Notes: generated by a model from the sequence alone, not told the origin. A stretch of 64,000 nt of DNA from Proteiniphilum propionicum (GCF_022267555.1 NZ_CP073586.1:1658501-1722500); one strand, 5' to 3'; positions 1 through 9,444 are shown, counted from the first letter of the stretch. Numbers and translations are program-made.

Positions 1-199
1 GCAAAGGGCTGGAATAGGGTGGGTTAAGCCACACTCGTCCATCCCATTCTCTGGATAATCCATTTTCTTGTTTAGTATAAATTTTCTTTGCGGAATGATT
101 GAGTCTGAAGGCTTCCAGGGAGCTGGCAGGATCAAGGTCGAACTCTCCCAGTGAAGCGATAATCTCTTTTGGAGTGTACCATTCATTATTTTCAACCAT
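1..199 (-). CDS. Phage-type Dam N6-adenine methyltransferase, 3' part cut by window edge
   Basis: Reading leftwards from an ATG at 199, the frame stays open to the window edge and gives 66 residues. They contain WYTPKEII near the start, FDLDPASS around residue 20 and WLNPPYSSP at the visible end. These are the N-terminal motifs of the Dam family found in phages and mobile elements, with NPPY as the catalytic motif IV. The gene begins 3 nt after traO stops, so it is probably the next cistron of the tra operon. It may protect the transferring DNA from restriction (inference). The remainder of the gene is not in the window. Confidence 0.8.
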   Translation of the reverse strand, partial: MVENNEWYTPKEIIASLGEFDLDPASSLEAFRLNHSAKKIYTKQENGLSREWDGRVWLNPPYSSPL

Positions 200-201
200 G
201 A

Positions 202-786
202 CTAATTGATTATAAATTTTACACTCGCCCCCACTTGCGTATGGAACTTTCCGACAGAACTCCCCATTAATACACGCTCCCGTGCATTAAGAACCAAAAC
301 GACCTTATCCGACAGGTATGTTTCTACTTCCAGCGTTCCGGCTCCGCCATAAACGAATGAATCTTCATTGGCCAGCGTAGAGCCGTCATACAGCAGGTCC
401 TCTCCCCAATTGCACGTTTCATACCCGGCAAGAGCTGATAATCCCAAAGAAAGGAAGACGGTCTTACTTCCATCGGATAAGAAATTGTAATAGTAACCGC
501 CTTCTGCCGTAAAAACCGAAACGGGGATGGATGTTTCCTTATAATTGTAATTCTTATGTAGATATTCAGTACCGAATACCCACTTACTACTTCCCGAAGC
601 ATATCTGCTAATGGCAGCCCCGAAATAAAAAGCCTCTTTATTTTTTTCCTGCTTAAATCCGTCTACAGTCCCTGCCCTGAGTTCTATCCCCCTCATACCC
701 GGCAAGCATCGTTGAGCCTGTACTTGATCGACAAAAAGCAGGCCCATCGATACAGCGAATGATATAATGAATACTGTTCTGTTCAT
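202..786 (-). CDS. traO: Conjugative transposon protein TraO
   Basis: This 194-residue protein has an N-terminal signal peptide ending near VQAQ, followed by a beta-rich, outer-membrane-like sequence containing YFGAAISRYASGSSKWVFG and ending in a hydrophobic FIIN. Length, sequence style and position directly after traN match TraO of CTnDOT-type elements, an envelope component of the mating apparatus. It is late in an operon that runs from traA to traO on the minus strand, 30 nt after traN. Its exact role in the apparatus is not known to me. Confidence 0.9.
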   Translation of the reverse strand: MNRTVFIISFAVSMGLLFVDQVQAQRCLPGMRGIELRAGTVDGFKQEKNKEAFYFGAAISRYASGSSKWVFGTEYLHKNYNYKETSIPVSVFTAEGGYYYNFLSDGSKTVFLSLGLSALAGYETCNWGEDLLYDGSTLANEDSFVYGGAGTLEVETYLSDKVVLVLNARERVLMGSSVGKFHTQVGASVKFIIN

Positions 787-816
787 ATCCCTTTGTTGTT
801 AAAAGATTTGAAACTT

Positions 817-1737
817 TTATTTTACTTCCAGTTCGTTAATCACCCTGGCCCTGACCAGATCGCTGTTCTCAACGACAAAGGACTGGTGGCGTCCACCTTC
901 TTTTTCGTTGAGTTCAATGATGAGTTGTTTGTCGTCAGGTATCGTAAACTGGGGAAGTGTGAACACGGTCCTTTGATCACGTCTTCCACTGATCTGCATA
1001 GCGAAATTGTGTGCCCTGAGCGGAGTAACTACCGCCTCCTGGATAGCTGTACGTTTGGCTATTTTCTTATCCACAATCTTAAATGTGATATAATCCACAT
1101 TGAATGGGACGTTTGACGAGTTTTTAACCTGCGTATGGAAATAGAGCAAGCCGTTGTGAGAATAAATACCCTTCAGGATAAATTGCACGCCGAAACGTTT
1201 CGAACCGATATGCTTTATTTCCCGCTTGTCGTTTTTATAGATTGATTTCATGATTAATCTTACTAATAAAGGGGATTCTCTTCCCAGTTCGGTTAGATAG
1301 ATCTCCTGTGAATTGTTGGGACGGTTTACCGTTTCCCCGTCATGGATGAAATCTTTCATCTCTATATTGAGTTTCAAAGGTTCATCAGCATACTTGACAT
1401 TAAAAGTAAAATAGCTTCCGTCATCGGTAATGACTGCCATATTTGTCTCGGTGCTAAAATCACGCAAAGCGGCTTTTACCCGGAGTACATTTTCTACCCC
1501 GTCCGCTTTTCCGGCTATCAGGTCGGCAGATCCCAGGTCAACGTAACGTATGGCATCGGGGAAAATAATATGTACCGTCTTGCCAAAAGTGATTTCCAAT
1601 CCGTAAGGAGGAATCATCCGGTCGAAAGCCACGGGGCGTGTCAATCCCTGATACAGATCACCCGAAGATGGATTTTCCTGTGCCTGAATACATGTAGACC
1701 CTGCAACAAGGGCAAGTATCAAAAATAAATGTTTCAT
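817..1737 (-). CDS. traN: Conjugative transposon protein TraN (DUF4138, VirB9-like)
   Basis: This 306-residue protein has a signal peptide (residues 1-19, ending in QAQ). An early segment, GLEITFGKTVHIIFPDAIRYV, is typical of TraN and of VirB9-like proteins. TraN is thought to sit in the periplasm/outer-membrane core complex with TraM and TraO. The C-terminal half is beta-rich. A copy of the 18-bp regulatory motif (1767-1784, minus sense) lies about 30 nt before the ATG, between traM and traN, so expression of traN and downstream genes may be controlled separately from the upstream genes. Confidence 0.92.
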   Translation of the reverse strand: MKHLFLILALVAGSTCIQAQENPSSGDLYQGLTRPVAFDRMIPPYGLEITFGKTVHIIFPDAIRYVDLGSADLIAGKADGVENVLRVKAALRDFSTETNMAVITDDGSYFTFNVKYADEPLKLNIEMKDFIHDGETVNRPNNSQEIYLTELGRESPLLVRLIMKSIYKNDKREIKHIGSKRFGVQFILKGIYSHNGLLYFHTQVKNSSNVPFNVDYITFKIVDKKIAKRTAIQEAVVTPLRAHNFAMQISGRRDQRTVFTLPQFTIPDDKQLIIELNEKEGGRHQSFVVENSDLVRARVINELEVK

Positions 1738-1766
1738 AACTACAATTGTTTTTTTAAGTTTATAGA

Positions 1767-1784
1767 ATGGATTTTTAATGGTTG
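1767..1784 (-). promoter_or_regulatory. Copy of the ICE leader motif before traN (imperfect)
   Basis: Read on the minus strand this is CAACCATTAAAAATCCAT, matching the CCACCACTAAAAATCCAT motif found before traE, mobA, topB and the DUF1896 gene. The proposed small RNA at 41697-41785 carries the complement. Here pairing would include one G-U pair and end mismatches. The site lies about 30 nt upstream of traN. It overlaps the 3' end of traM's frame region (stop at 1785), so it is intercistronic. Confidence 0.5.
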
Positions 1785-3107
1785 TTATTTATCGGAGAGA
1801 AGTAAGACCTTATGCCCGGCTTTCAGGGTCACCTTCTCTGTGCGGAGTTTTTTCGACAGATACTGTGATGCCCCCTGTATCACGCCTTTGGACAGGTCGG
1901 AAGCAATCTGTGATCCTGCATTGTCCGTAATGGAAATGCTGGTTCCCATATTCTGCCCCATATTGGCGGCCATCTCTTTTACCGCATTCATTTCGGCAGA
2001 CCCCGGCACGGATATTCCTTTTCTTCCGTCCAGGTCATATGCAGCCAACTCCACAGGAATAATGTTCCCGTCCAGAAGAATTGACGGAATAAAAACTTCA
2101 GTCCTTTCCCCTCCGATTTTGATGGTTCCGCTGACGACCGTCCCTTTGGGAACCAGATGATTTCCAGCCCGTATTTCTTCCATCAACCGGAGCTGTACGT
2201 CTTGCCCGTCGGATAAGGTTACCGTCTTGTAAACAGAAGCAAATATCCCATTTCTTTGCTCACTGCCCTTATTCGCTGTAACCGACGATATAAAGCCCAT
2301 ATTACGGGGCTTACTGTATTCAGATACAAAAGCCGAGTCACTCATTTGTACAGGCAGGGAGGATACAACCTGTTCCTGTACCTGGCTCACAATAATTGTA
2401 CTCTTGCTATTGCCTGAAGACACCGGAGCCGATTCACGCTCTTCTGTCCGTTGTATTGCTTCTGTCACTTGCCCCTGTCCGGTTGGAGGCATGTATTTTG
2501 CCGCCATCTGATAGGATTTCTCCATCAGTGCCAACTGGTCTTCCGCAATCTTCCGGGTTTCCTTGCGTTCCTCTTCCTTACGCTCCAATTCCTGTAAACG
2601 CCATTCGAGTTCCAGTTGCCGTTGTTCGGCTTCCTCGTCTTTTTCAGAAATCGGCTCGTAAAAACTCCCCAACTGACGGTTCACATCCTGATAAGCATAT
2701 ACGGAAGATTGAATTCTGGAAGACGGCGTTTCATCCTGATTCCGATTGTGGAACTGTCCTTGGGATGCGGGCTGTTCTCTTTCATCTTCAAAAGCAAAGG
2801 CAAGGTCTTGCAGGGTGCGCCTCTTTTCCTGTTGTTTCCGCTCAAAGTCTTCCTTCTCATAAGCATCTTTCTTATCGGAGATAATAGCTTCCTCTTTCGG
2901 CATAGGTAGTTCCGTATTATATCCCAGCCCGGCTTTCTGTTTCTCTTTGTCTTTACCCGAAGGGGCGAAGATGAGATACATTGCCCCGGTAAAAACAAGA
3001 AAGAACAAAGGCAACACCAAAAGCTGTTTGCGCTTTCGCAGTTGCTCAGGTGTCAATTCTTTTTTGGCTTCATCCGCCTCTTTTTTATTCCCGTTCTTGT
3101 TGTTCAT
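1785..3107 (-). CDS. traM: Conjugative transposon protein TraM (VirB10/TrbI-like)
   Basis: TraM is the inner-membrane-anchored scaffold of the transfer apparatus. The sequence shows a short cytoplasmic N-terminus, one membrane helix (about LLVLPLFFLVFTGAMYLIF), a long charged coiled-coil-prone region rich in E, R, K and Q, and a C-terminal VirB10-like domain with the segments GNHLVPKGTVVSGTI and FIPSILLDGNIIPVEL. I chose the ATG at 3107; an upstream ATG at 3119 adds four residues. The start overlaps the end of traL, suggesting translational coupling. The length of about 440 residues is normal for the family. Confidence 0.92.
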   Translation of the reverse strand: MNNKNGNKKEADEAKKELTPEQLRKRKQLLVLPLFFLVFTGAMYLIFAPSGKDKEKQKAGLGYNTELPMPKEEAIISDKKDAYEKEDFERKQQEKRRTLQDLAFAFEDEREQPASQGQFHNRNQDETPSSRIQSSVYAYQDVNRQLGSFYEPISEKDEEAEQRQLELEWRLQELERKEEERKETRKIAEDQLALMEKSYQMAAKYMPPTGQGQVTEAIQRTEERESAPVSSGNSKSTIIVSQVQEQVVSSLPVQMSDSAFVSEYSKPRNMGFISSVTANKGSEQRNGIFASVYKTVTLSDGQDVQLRLMEEIRAGNHLVPKGTVVSGTIKIGGERTEVFIPSILLDGNIIPVELAAYDLDGRKGISVPGSAEMNAVKEMAANMGQNMGTSISITDNAGSQIASDLSKGVIQGASQYLSKKLRTEKVTLKAGHKVLLLSDK

Positions 3108-3369
3108 AATTAAAATCATTTAGTTCTTTGTTAATACTGTCTTTGCGTAGTTCCAACCGCCTGATGTGTTCTATTTGCAGTTGTCCATTGCGTTCACTCT
3201 CTTTTCCCCAATTGTGAATGGACGAAACCGTAAAATAAATATTCCCGGCGGTAAAGATCAGAAGCATGGTCAGGATGACCGCCAACCGTTTCTCCGGTAT
3301 GATCTTCCCGCATATTCTTTTCAGAAAATCTTCTATGCCATACCCTAATTCTTTTATTATATTTTTCAT
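3085..3369 (-). CDS. traL: Conjugative transposon protein TraL (DUF3989)
   Basis: This 94-residue protein has one transmembrane segment (LAVILTMLLIFTAGNIYFTV) after a basic cytoplasmic start, followed by a short coiled-coil tail rich in E, R and K. Size, topology and location between traK and traM identify it as TraL. Its stop overlaps the beginning of traM. Its biochemical role is unknown; a small inner-membrane part of the mating complex is the usual view. Confidence 0.85.
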   Translation of the reverse strand: MKNIIKELGYGIEDFLKRICGKIIPEKRLAVILTMLLIFTAGNIYFTVSSIHNWGKESERNGQLQIEHIRRLELRKDSINKELNDFNYEQQERE

Positions 3370-3380
3370 ATTCCATTTTT

Positions 3381-4004
3381 TTAGCGTTCCTGAAGGCGTA
3401 TATCCCTGTTCTCAAGGATCTCGAATCTTTCCATCGTAAAACCGTGGGGATTATTGTCACTCCTTACGGAATTGATCAACTCACAAGAAGTAACCAGGCT
3501 ACGCTCCGTGATGTTGCTTTCCCTGACAATTACCTGCCGGGCATACGTCACCGCCTTGTAGGGATACGTATCAAAATTGCAGTTGATACTGTCTACCCGC
3601 ACCATCTGGTTGATGTTTCCCGACACCACACGGTTATAGTATCCTTTCTCGGATAAATCCTTATAGTAGCGGAAGGCGCTTTTATCCACCAAAAACAAAG
3701 CCCGCTGTATATTGCCCTCTATGGCATTCTTATCCGGGGACAACGTGAAAAACAACTCATGAAAACGGCGTACATGCTCTTTCGCTTCGACCGGACGGTT
3801 TTGTGATAAGTCCTGCGAAAGCGCCAGCATCAGCGATTTGCCGCCATCCAACACGTATATTTTTTGCCGCTGTTTCTCTGCAAAGCTGTATGAACTCCAT
3901 ACCGAATACCCGGTAACGGCGGCACACAGGCAGAGGAACACAATGGAAAACAGACGTATCTGCCGGAAGCTTGTCTCGATATTTTTTAATGCTTTAAATT
4001 CCAT
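3381..4004 (-). CDS. traK: Conjugative transposon protein TraK (VirB8-like)
   Basis: This 207-residue protein starts MEFKALKNIETSFRQIRLFS and has a single membrane helix (about residues 19-37), then a soluble periplasmic domain. That is the architecture of VirB8, the inner-membrane assembly factor of type IV secretion. Gene order traJ-traK-traL and the conserved N-terminal block support TraK. It starts 125 nt after traJ stops, and that gap contains no recognisable gene. Confidence 0.92.
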   Translation of the reverse strand: MEFKALKNIETSFRQIRLFSIVFLCLCAAVTGYSVWSSYSFAEKQRQKIYVLDGGKSLMLALSQDLSQNRPVEAKEHVRRFHELFFTLSPDKNAIEGNIQRALFLVDKSAFRYYKDLSEKGYYNRVVSGNINQMVRVDSINCNFDTYPYKAVTYARQVIVRESNITERSLVTSCELINSVRSDNNPHGFTMERFEILENRDIRLQER

Positions 4005-4128
4005 ATTGTAATGAATACTCTATTATTTCAAGGAAAGTATCGTTACCGGTTACCGAGCCATAGTAACGGATCAGGGACAACGATACTCCCTTTGGATGAA
4101 TAAGCGGCTCAAACTATTTCCATTATGA

Positions 4129-5163
4129 TTATTTCCCTTTCCCCATCAGGCGGCCTGCAATATTCCCGGCGACCGCCCCGGCTCCCCCTGCAACAGCAGT
4201 TGCACCGCCTTTTGCCATTTTTCCGGCATTCTGTGTCTGGGAATTTACATTCTTACCCAGATTGCCCATACCTCCGGATTGGATGATCCAGTTGGCAACG
4301 GATGGAATAGTGAAATATCCCACAATTCCTATAAGCATGAATATGATATACACGGCATCCGTACTATCAGGGATAAAGCTCGTATCAGATAAGTTCTGAA
4401 TATCCTTTTCTAACATGGAAGCCTGTATGCGGGCCAGTATGGAACTGAACAGGTCCGATACAGGAAGCCACAGATAGACCGATATATACCGTGTAATCCA
4501 CTGGGTGAGTGTAGCCTGAAATCCATCATAGACACTAATGGCAAAAGCGATGGGCCCCAATATGGACAAGACGATCAGGAAAAATGTACGAATGACGTCT
4601 ATTACCAAAGCCGCCGCCTGAAACATAAGTTCGACAATATTCCTGAAAAACTCCCGGACAGCCTGTTCAGCCTTGTATGCAGTACGGGAAACATACATAC
4701 CTCCCATTGTGGCTATATCTTTAGGGCTCCAGCCAAGTTCATCGATCTGCCTGTCAAACTCGGCGTCATCCACCAGATAAGCCGTTTCAGGGTTTCTCAT
4801 TTTTGCCTCATATTCCAACCTGTCTTTTTTTTCCTGATAGGCGTTCAGGTCAAATGTCTGTGTTTCCAGAATCCCGTGTGTGCCCGTTACTATCGGGCTC
4901 ATCACGGAGTTGATCGTTCCTAAAACCACAGTAGGGAAGAACATGATACAAAAACCTATGACAAACGGGCGGAGTAACGGATAGACATCTACCGGTTCTG
5001 CCCTGGCCAATGCCTGCCAGACCCGGGAGGCTACATAGAACAGTGCGCCGAATCCCGCCAGACCTTTTGCCACACCGGTCATATTACCGCACAGGGGCAT
5101 CATATCCGTGTATAAATTGCGGAGTATCTGGTGCAGGCTTTCAAATTCTATCGACAATAGCAT
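4129..5163 (-). CDS. traJ: Conjugative transposon protein TraJ (VirB6/TrbL-like)
   Basis: This 344-residue polytopic membrane protein has several hydrophobic helices, including YPLLRPFVIGFCIMFFPTVVL, ALVIDVIRTFFLIVLSILG and DAVYIIFMLIGIVGYF. The C-terminus is Gly/Ala-rich and flexible (MAKGGATAVAGGAGAVAG). This fits the VirB6/TrbL family, which forms part of the inner-membrane translocation pore. Only 2 nt separate it from traI, so the two are co-transcribed and probably translationally coupled. Confidence 0.92.
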   Translation of the reverse strand: MLLSIEFESLHQILRNLYTDMMPLCGNMTGVAKGLAGFGALFYVASRVWQALARAEPVDVYPLLRPFVIGFCIMFFPTVVLGTINSVMSPIVTGTHGILETQTFDLNAYQEKKDRLEYEAKMRNPETAYLVDDAEFDRQIDELGWSPKDIATMGGMYVSRTAYKAEQAVREFFRNIVELMFQAAALVIDVIRTFFLIVLSILGPIAFAISVYDGFQATLTQWITRYISVYLWLPVSDLFSSILARIQASMLEKDIQNLSDTSFIPDSTDAVYIIFMLIGIVGYFTIPSVANWIIQSGGMGNLGKNVNSQTQNAGKMAKGGATAVAGGAGAVAGNIAGRLMGKGK

Positions 5164-5165
5164 GG

Positions 5166-5798
5166 CTACCAGTACTTTTCATTTGCATTTCCATATAAAG
5201 CAAGCACCCTGTCAGTTTGATTTTTCTCTCTTGCCCTCAAGTAGGAAACGGATATGTTCTTCCTCGTGTAGTAAACCGTCAGGTTACGATAGTTCTTGAT
5301 CTCATTATATACCTTGTCGATGGTATCCATACGTTCCTTATCGCTCATGGAAAGACCGTTTGACGACGTGACGATATTTTTGAGCTCTTTCAGCCTGTCG
5401 GCTCCCTCTTCCAGCAGTTTGGTGTAACCAAAGGAGATGGCTGCCAATTCATCCACACTGTAGTTCGTATCAGTCATCATCTTTTGAAAATTTTCGATGT
5501 AGATGTCGGATATTTCCCCGATAAGAAGCACCGTTTGTTGTACTTTTCGGGCATCTTTCACCAGATCGTGAACGTTTTTGAGCTTATCGTAATACTCCTT
5601 TCCCTGATTGTAGATCTTTACTGTCTCCTGAAAATTTGAAATCATGTTTTTCGCAGTCGAGGAAGTCTGGACAATCTGGTTGGCCGAGTTTACAATCCCT
5701 TGAACCAGATTCGTGGGATCGGTTACCACCCATTGGGCTTTTATATGTGCTGTGAAGAGCAAAAGGCCCATCCACAACAAGATGATCTTTGTTTTCAT
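5166..5798 (-). CDS. traI: Conjugative transposon protein TraI (DUF4141)
   Basis: This 210-residue protein has a signal peptide (residues 1-21, ending HIKAQ), followed by a mostly helical domain starting WVVTDPTNLVQGIVNSANQI. This is the DUF4141 family, placed where VirB5-like periplasmic proteins occur in type IV systems. Similarity to VirB5 is by position and size only. It precedes traJ by 2 nt. Confidence 0.88.
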   Translation of the reverse strand: MKTKIILLWMGLLLFTAHIKAQWVVTDPTNLVQGIVNSANQIVQTSSTAKNMISNFQETVKIYNQGKEYYDKLKNVHDLVKDARKVQQTVLLIGEISDIYIENFQKMMTDTNYSVDELAAISFGYTKLLEEGADRLKELKNIVTSSNGLSMSDKERMDTIDKVYNEIKNYRNLTVYYTRKNISVSYLRAREKNQTDRVLALYGNANEKYW

Positions 5799-5901
5799 AT
5801 TGAATAAGTTTTTTAATTGTTTGAAATTAATTTTTCGTTATAAACCGGATCAGTAGAACCACTTGCCAATCCGGATATATCAGAGGTGTTCAATAGAAGG
5901 G

Positions 5902-6198
5902 TCATTCGGGCGTTTCCCTTGTATAAGCACCTTCCGATGCGACAAGCAATAACTCATTTTCCTCGTCATAAGCCAGTTCGATACGACCGAACAAGTCAAA
6001 GTACATTTTATCCTGAACGACTGTTATCCGGGTATCCACTTTTATCCCGTCCCGGTATTCAAACTCGATATGATAAGAATGCCTGTCCTTGTATATACGC
6101 ACTGGTGGAGATCCCGAGTTATTTATCCAGCGGCCTGTCAAATAAACCAGGGGACATTGTGCAAACGGTTGTTTGCGGGTTTTATAATTCTTTTCCAT
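5902..6198 (-). CDS. DUF3876 protein of the tra operon
   Basis: This 98-residue soluble protein contains LTGRWINNSGSPPVRIYKD and FDLFGRIELAYDEENELLLV. It matches the small DUF3876 proteins that sit between traG and traI in Bacteroides conjugative transposons. Its start overlaps the end of traG by 17 nt. It has no signal peptide or membrane helix. No function is established. The gap of about 100 nt before traI holds no gene. Confidence 0.75.
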   Translation of the reverse strand: MEKNYKTRKQPFAQCPLVYLTGRWINNSGSPPVRIYKDRHSYHIEFEYRDGIKVDTRITVVQDKMYFDLFGRIELAYDEENELLLVASEGAYTRETPE

Positions 6199-8725
6199 AA
6201 AGCACGTCTTTAGCCTTCAGGGCGTTTGTAATTCCTTTATCAGCGGCGATCTGCTTAATTGCCAGTTCTATATCTCCCCCTAATTTTTCGGTGAACCTCC
6301 GCACTTCCAGTTTTTCTGTTTCTTCCGTGGTGTAGGTGTAGTATTCGGGGAGACTGACTTCCGTTGCATACACGGCAGACTGTACACCTCCCAAGCCAAC
6401 CCAGACCTCTTTATACTTGCGTCCCGGATGGTTGGACATATTGATGGAAAGTATCTGTGCTTTTTCCTTATCGGTCAAGCCTAACAGGGTTTGAATGGCA
6501 TCAAACTTGTTCATGTACTTCCGCTGATCAAGCAGTATCTTACAATCCGAATTATTGATAATGGACTCCTTGACTACAGGGCTGGAAATAATATCATCCA
6601 CTTCCTGGGTGACGACAATCGCCTCACCAAAATATTTACGGACTGTTTTATACATGTAGCGCAGATATTCAGCCATATTTGCCGAAGAAAGTGCCTTCCA
6701 TGCCTCTTCCACGATCAATTGTTTACGGACACCTTTCAGGCGGCGCATCTTATTGATAAAAGCCTCCATGATGATGATGGTCACAACGGGGAAAAGTTCC
6801 TTATTCTCCTTTATTTGATCAATTTCGAAGACAATAAAGCGTTTGGAAAGCAAGTCGATATTTTCCTTTGAGTTGAGCAGAAAGTCAAAGCGTCCACCTT
6901 TGTAATACTGGCGCAGGGTAGTCAGCATATTATCAATATTGAAATCTTCCCGGCTCACCTTGATCTCCCTTTCTTCCAGTTCCCGGCGGTAATCATCCCG
7001 CATGTATTCATAGAATGTGTTGAAACAAGGAACAATATGCCGATCCTGCCGGATACGCTCGATATATGCCGATACCGCACTGCCCAACTCACCGGACTCT
7101 GTTTTCGTTACTTTGTCATCTTCACTTTTCCAGAGAGTAAGCAATAGGGTTTTGATGCTATCTTTCTTTTCAACATCGAACACATAATCGTCTGTAAAAA
7201 AAAGATTGAAACTGATCGGATGCTCTTCGGTATAAGTGTAATAAATTCCGTCTTGGCCTTTTGTTTTCCGGTGGATCATTTCACATAATCCCTGATAGCT
7301 GTTACCCGTGTCCACCAGGACGACATGTGTTCCCTGTTCGTAATACTGCCTGACAAGGTGGTTCATGAAAAAGGATTTACCCGATCCTGAAGGTCCTAAC
7401 ACGAATTTGTTCCGATTCGTGATGATCCCTTTTCGCATCGGCAAGTCAGATATATCCAGATGAAGCGGTTTACCGCTTACCCTGTCGCACACCTTAATCC
7501 CGAACGGACTTGGAGATGAACGGTAGTTTGTTTCTTCTGCAAAAAAACAAAGGGCGGGTTCTATGAAGGTATAAAACGACTCTTCCGAAGGAAAATCCCC
7601 GGCATTGCCCGGTATGGCGGCCCAGTACAAAGTGGCGGCATCCACTGTATTGTGTCGTGGTTTACACTCCATGAGCGCCAGTTGGCTACCCACATCATTC
7701 TTGATATGTTTCAATTCCTCTTCATCATCACTCCAGGCAATCACATTAAAGTGTGCCCGTATCGAAGTCAAACCAAAAGAATGTGCTTCATTCAGGTAGA
7801 GATCAACCCACTCTTTATTGATCTGATTGCCCCGGGAGTAACGGGATAGCGACTGCATATTGCGTGCGGACTTCTCAAATTTCCGAAGGTTCTCAGCACT
7901 GTCATCCAGAAATAAATATTGATTGTAAATATGGTCACAGCTAAGGAGTAGCCCTACCGGGGCAGCGAAAGACAATCTGCAATCGCTCCTGTCAGTGGAT
8001 AACTTTTCATACCGCATATCAGTCCCTACCTTTCCCGGCAGGTCTTCCGCATCGGACAGGGTATGCAGGCAAACCCGTTTATCCCCGATCCTCAAACTAT
8101 CATCTCCCAATTCTATATCCTGCAAGCAGGTCGTATCATCGAGCGACAGGGAAAAGTATTTCTCCACCAGTCCCGCTTCTTTTTCCGTTCCGGTTATTTC
8201 ATCCGAGCTCAGGCGTGTAAGGGTGACAAACCCGCTGTCATTGATGATCTGTTCGAACTGCCCGACCGCTTCAAGAAATTTGACTGCCGTATCCTTATTC
8301 ACTTCTTTTGGAATAATAGTACCCCGGCAAAGACTTGAGAAATTGCTTTGCATCCGCATCCGTTCCTTTGTTGTTTTGGTCAGGAACAGAAAACAGGTGT
8401 GCCTTAAGTACGGACGTTCATTAAAATGAAGTTCGTACGCACGGGAAAGGTAACTCAAGTCTTCTTTATCCGTATCAGGGCGGTATTTTTCTTTCGTGAA
8501 CCAATCCTGCTTCTGGATGATGCTGTAATCGGGCAATACCTTGACCGCTTTAGCCCAGGATGAATGGATTGCTTCGTACTCGGAAGAGGTGACGGTAAAG
8601 AGTTCGGGCAGATCCACCCTGTAGGCTACGGTTATGTCCGCGTCCTTACTGATAATGCAATCATGTTCCACCGAAAGAAGTGGAAACTTGCTTTCAATCG
8701 TTGCAGCTTTCAACATATTTCTCAT
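6182..8725 (-). CDS. traG: Conjugation ATPase TraG (VirB4 family)
   Basis: At 847 residues this is the energising ATPase of the mating pore. The Walker A motif is GPSGSGKSFF in the middle of the protein. The Walker B region is LIVEEAWKALSS. A downstream block, VVTQEVDDII, matches the VirB4/TraG motif set. The N-terminal part is the VirB4 barrel-like region. It starts 6 nt after traF ends. This is the VirB4-type TraG of CTnDOT nomenclature and not the coupling protein, which here is mobC at 18247. Confidence 0.96.
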   Translation of the reverse strand: MRNMLKAATIESKFPLLSVEHDCIISKDADITVAYRVDLPELFTVTSSEYEAIHSSWAKAVKVLPDYSIIQKQDWFTKEKYRPDTDKEDLSYLSRAYELHFNERPYLRHTCFLFLTKTTKERMRMQSNFSSLCRGTIIPKEVNKDTAVKFLEAVGQFEQIINDSGFVTLTRLSSDEITGTEKEAGLVEKYFSLSLDDTTCLQDIELGDDSLRIGDKRVCLHTLSDAEDLPGKVGTDMRYEKLSTDRSDCRLSFAAPVGLLLSCDHIYNQYLFLDDSAENLRKFEKSARNMQSLSRYSRGNQINKEWVDLYLNEAHSFGLTSIRAHFNVIAWSDDEEELKHIKNDVGSQLALMECKPRHNTVDAATLYWAAIPGNAGDFPSEESFYTFIEPALCFFAEETNYRSSPSPFGIKVCDRVSGKPLHLDISDLPMRKGIITNRNKFVLGPSGSGKSFFMNHLVRQYYEQGTHVVLVDTGNSYQGLCEMIHRKTKGQDGIYYTYTEEHPISFNLFFTDDYVFDVEKKDSIKTLLLTLWKSEDDKVTKTESGELGSAVSAYIERIRQDRHIVPCFNTFYEYMRDDYRRELEEREIKVSREDFNIDNMLTTLRQYYKGGRFDFLLNSKENIDLLSKRFIVFEIDQIKENKELFPVVTIIIMEAFINKMRRLKGVRKQLIVEEAWKALSSANMAEYLRYMYKTVRKYFGEAIVVTQEVDDIISSPVVKESIINNSDCKILLDQRKYMNKFDAIQTLLGLTDKEKAQILSINMSNHPGRKYKEVWVGLGGVQSAVYATEVSLPEYYTYTTEETEKLEVRRFTEKLGGDIELAIKQIAADKGITNALKAKDVLYGKEL

Positions 8726-8731
8726 ATGATC

Positions 8732-9076
8732 TTATTTTTTAGGCGATTCAACTCTTTTCTTCTTCTGGGATCTTTTGAAGAGCCTGCGTGGAATTTTCCT
8801 GTTGATCAGGTAGCGGGGATGATTGCGCTTTGCCAGTATCTTCATCAGGCCGTGTTCCCCGTATTTTTCATTGAGCCGGAATGTAAACCCTACCAGCATG
8901 GTGGCGGAGATGACTCCGAAGCCGATGCAGACCCATTGGTCTGCACCTGCCATATACATGACGACAAAAACAATGAATACGGCCAGCAGCCCGGCGGCAA
9001 AGATGAACAGGTATTGTGCTTTCAAGCCTTTGAATTCTACACTTTTTCCAATCCCTTTATTGATATTGAACTCCAT
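8732..9076 (-). CDS. traF: Conjugative transposon protein TraF (DUF4133, VirB3-like)
   Basis: This 114-residue protein has the TraF start MEFNINKGIGKSVEFKGLKAQ, two adjacent membrane helices (about residues 24-60) and a basic C-terminus. VirB3-like proteins have this small two-helix architecture and usually precede VirB4, as here. It begins 1 nt after the traE stop codon. Confidence 0.92.
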   Translation of the reverse strand: MEFNINKGIGKSVEFKGLKAQYLFIFAAGLLAVFIVFVVMYMAGADQWVCIGFGVISATMLVGFTFRLNEKYGEHGLMKILAKRNHPRYLINRKIPRRLFKRSQKKKRVESPKK

Positions 9077-9077
9077 C

Positions 9078-9377
9078 TTACAGGAAGAAAGAGCGAAGGA
9101 TAGTTGCCGCCACGATGAGAAATATGCAGGCTCCGAACCAACTGGCTGCGGTTTTAGAAGTGTCGGGATCGCCGGAGCTGAACTTGTTGTAGACCTTGAT
9201 GCCGCCGATCAGGCCCACGACTGCCCCAATCGCGTAGATGAGTTTTGTTCCGGGGTCGAAGTAGGAGGTTACCATATTGGTGGCTTCGGTAATACCCGCC
9301 TGGCCGTTACCTTGTGCAAAAGCGGATGAGATTGCCATCAGGATGGCTAATGAAAAGATTATTCTTTTTTTTGTCAT
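9078..9377 (-). CDS. traE: Conjugative transposon protein TraE (DUF4134, VirB2-like)
   Basis: This 99-residue protein has a signal peptide (ending SSAFAQG) and two hydrophobic helices separated by a short loop (IYAIGAVVGLIGGIKVY and WFGACIFLIVAATIL). The layout is that of a pilin-like VirB2/TrbC protein. The leader between traD and traE is 128 nt long and holds a perfect copy of the ICE leader motif at 9445-9462, 68 nt before the ATG. This is a candidate site for post-transcriptional control of traE and everything downstream. Confidence 0.92.
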   Translation of the reverse strand: MTKKRIIFSLAILMAISSAFAQGNGQAGITEATNMVTSYFDPGTKLIYAIGAVVGLIGGIKVYNKFSSGDPDTSKTAASWFGACIFLIVAATILRSFFL

Positions 9378-9444
9378 CGTAAATTGTTTTTAATTTGGTG
9401 CAGGAAAACCGTTTCTCCTGGACCGGTTAATGAATTGTGTAAAA

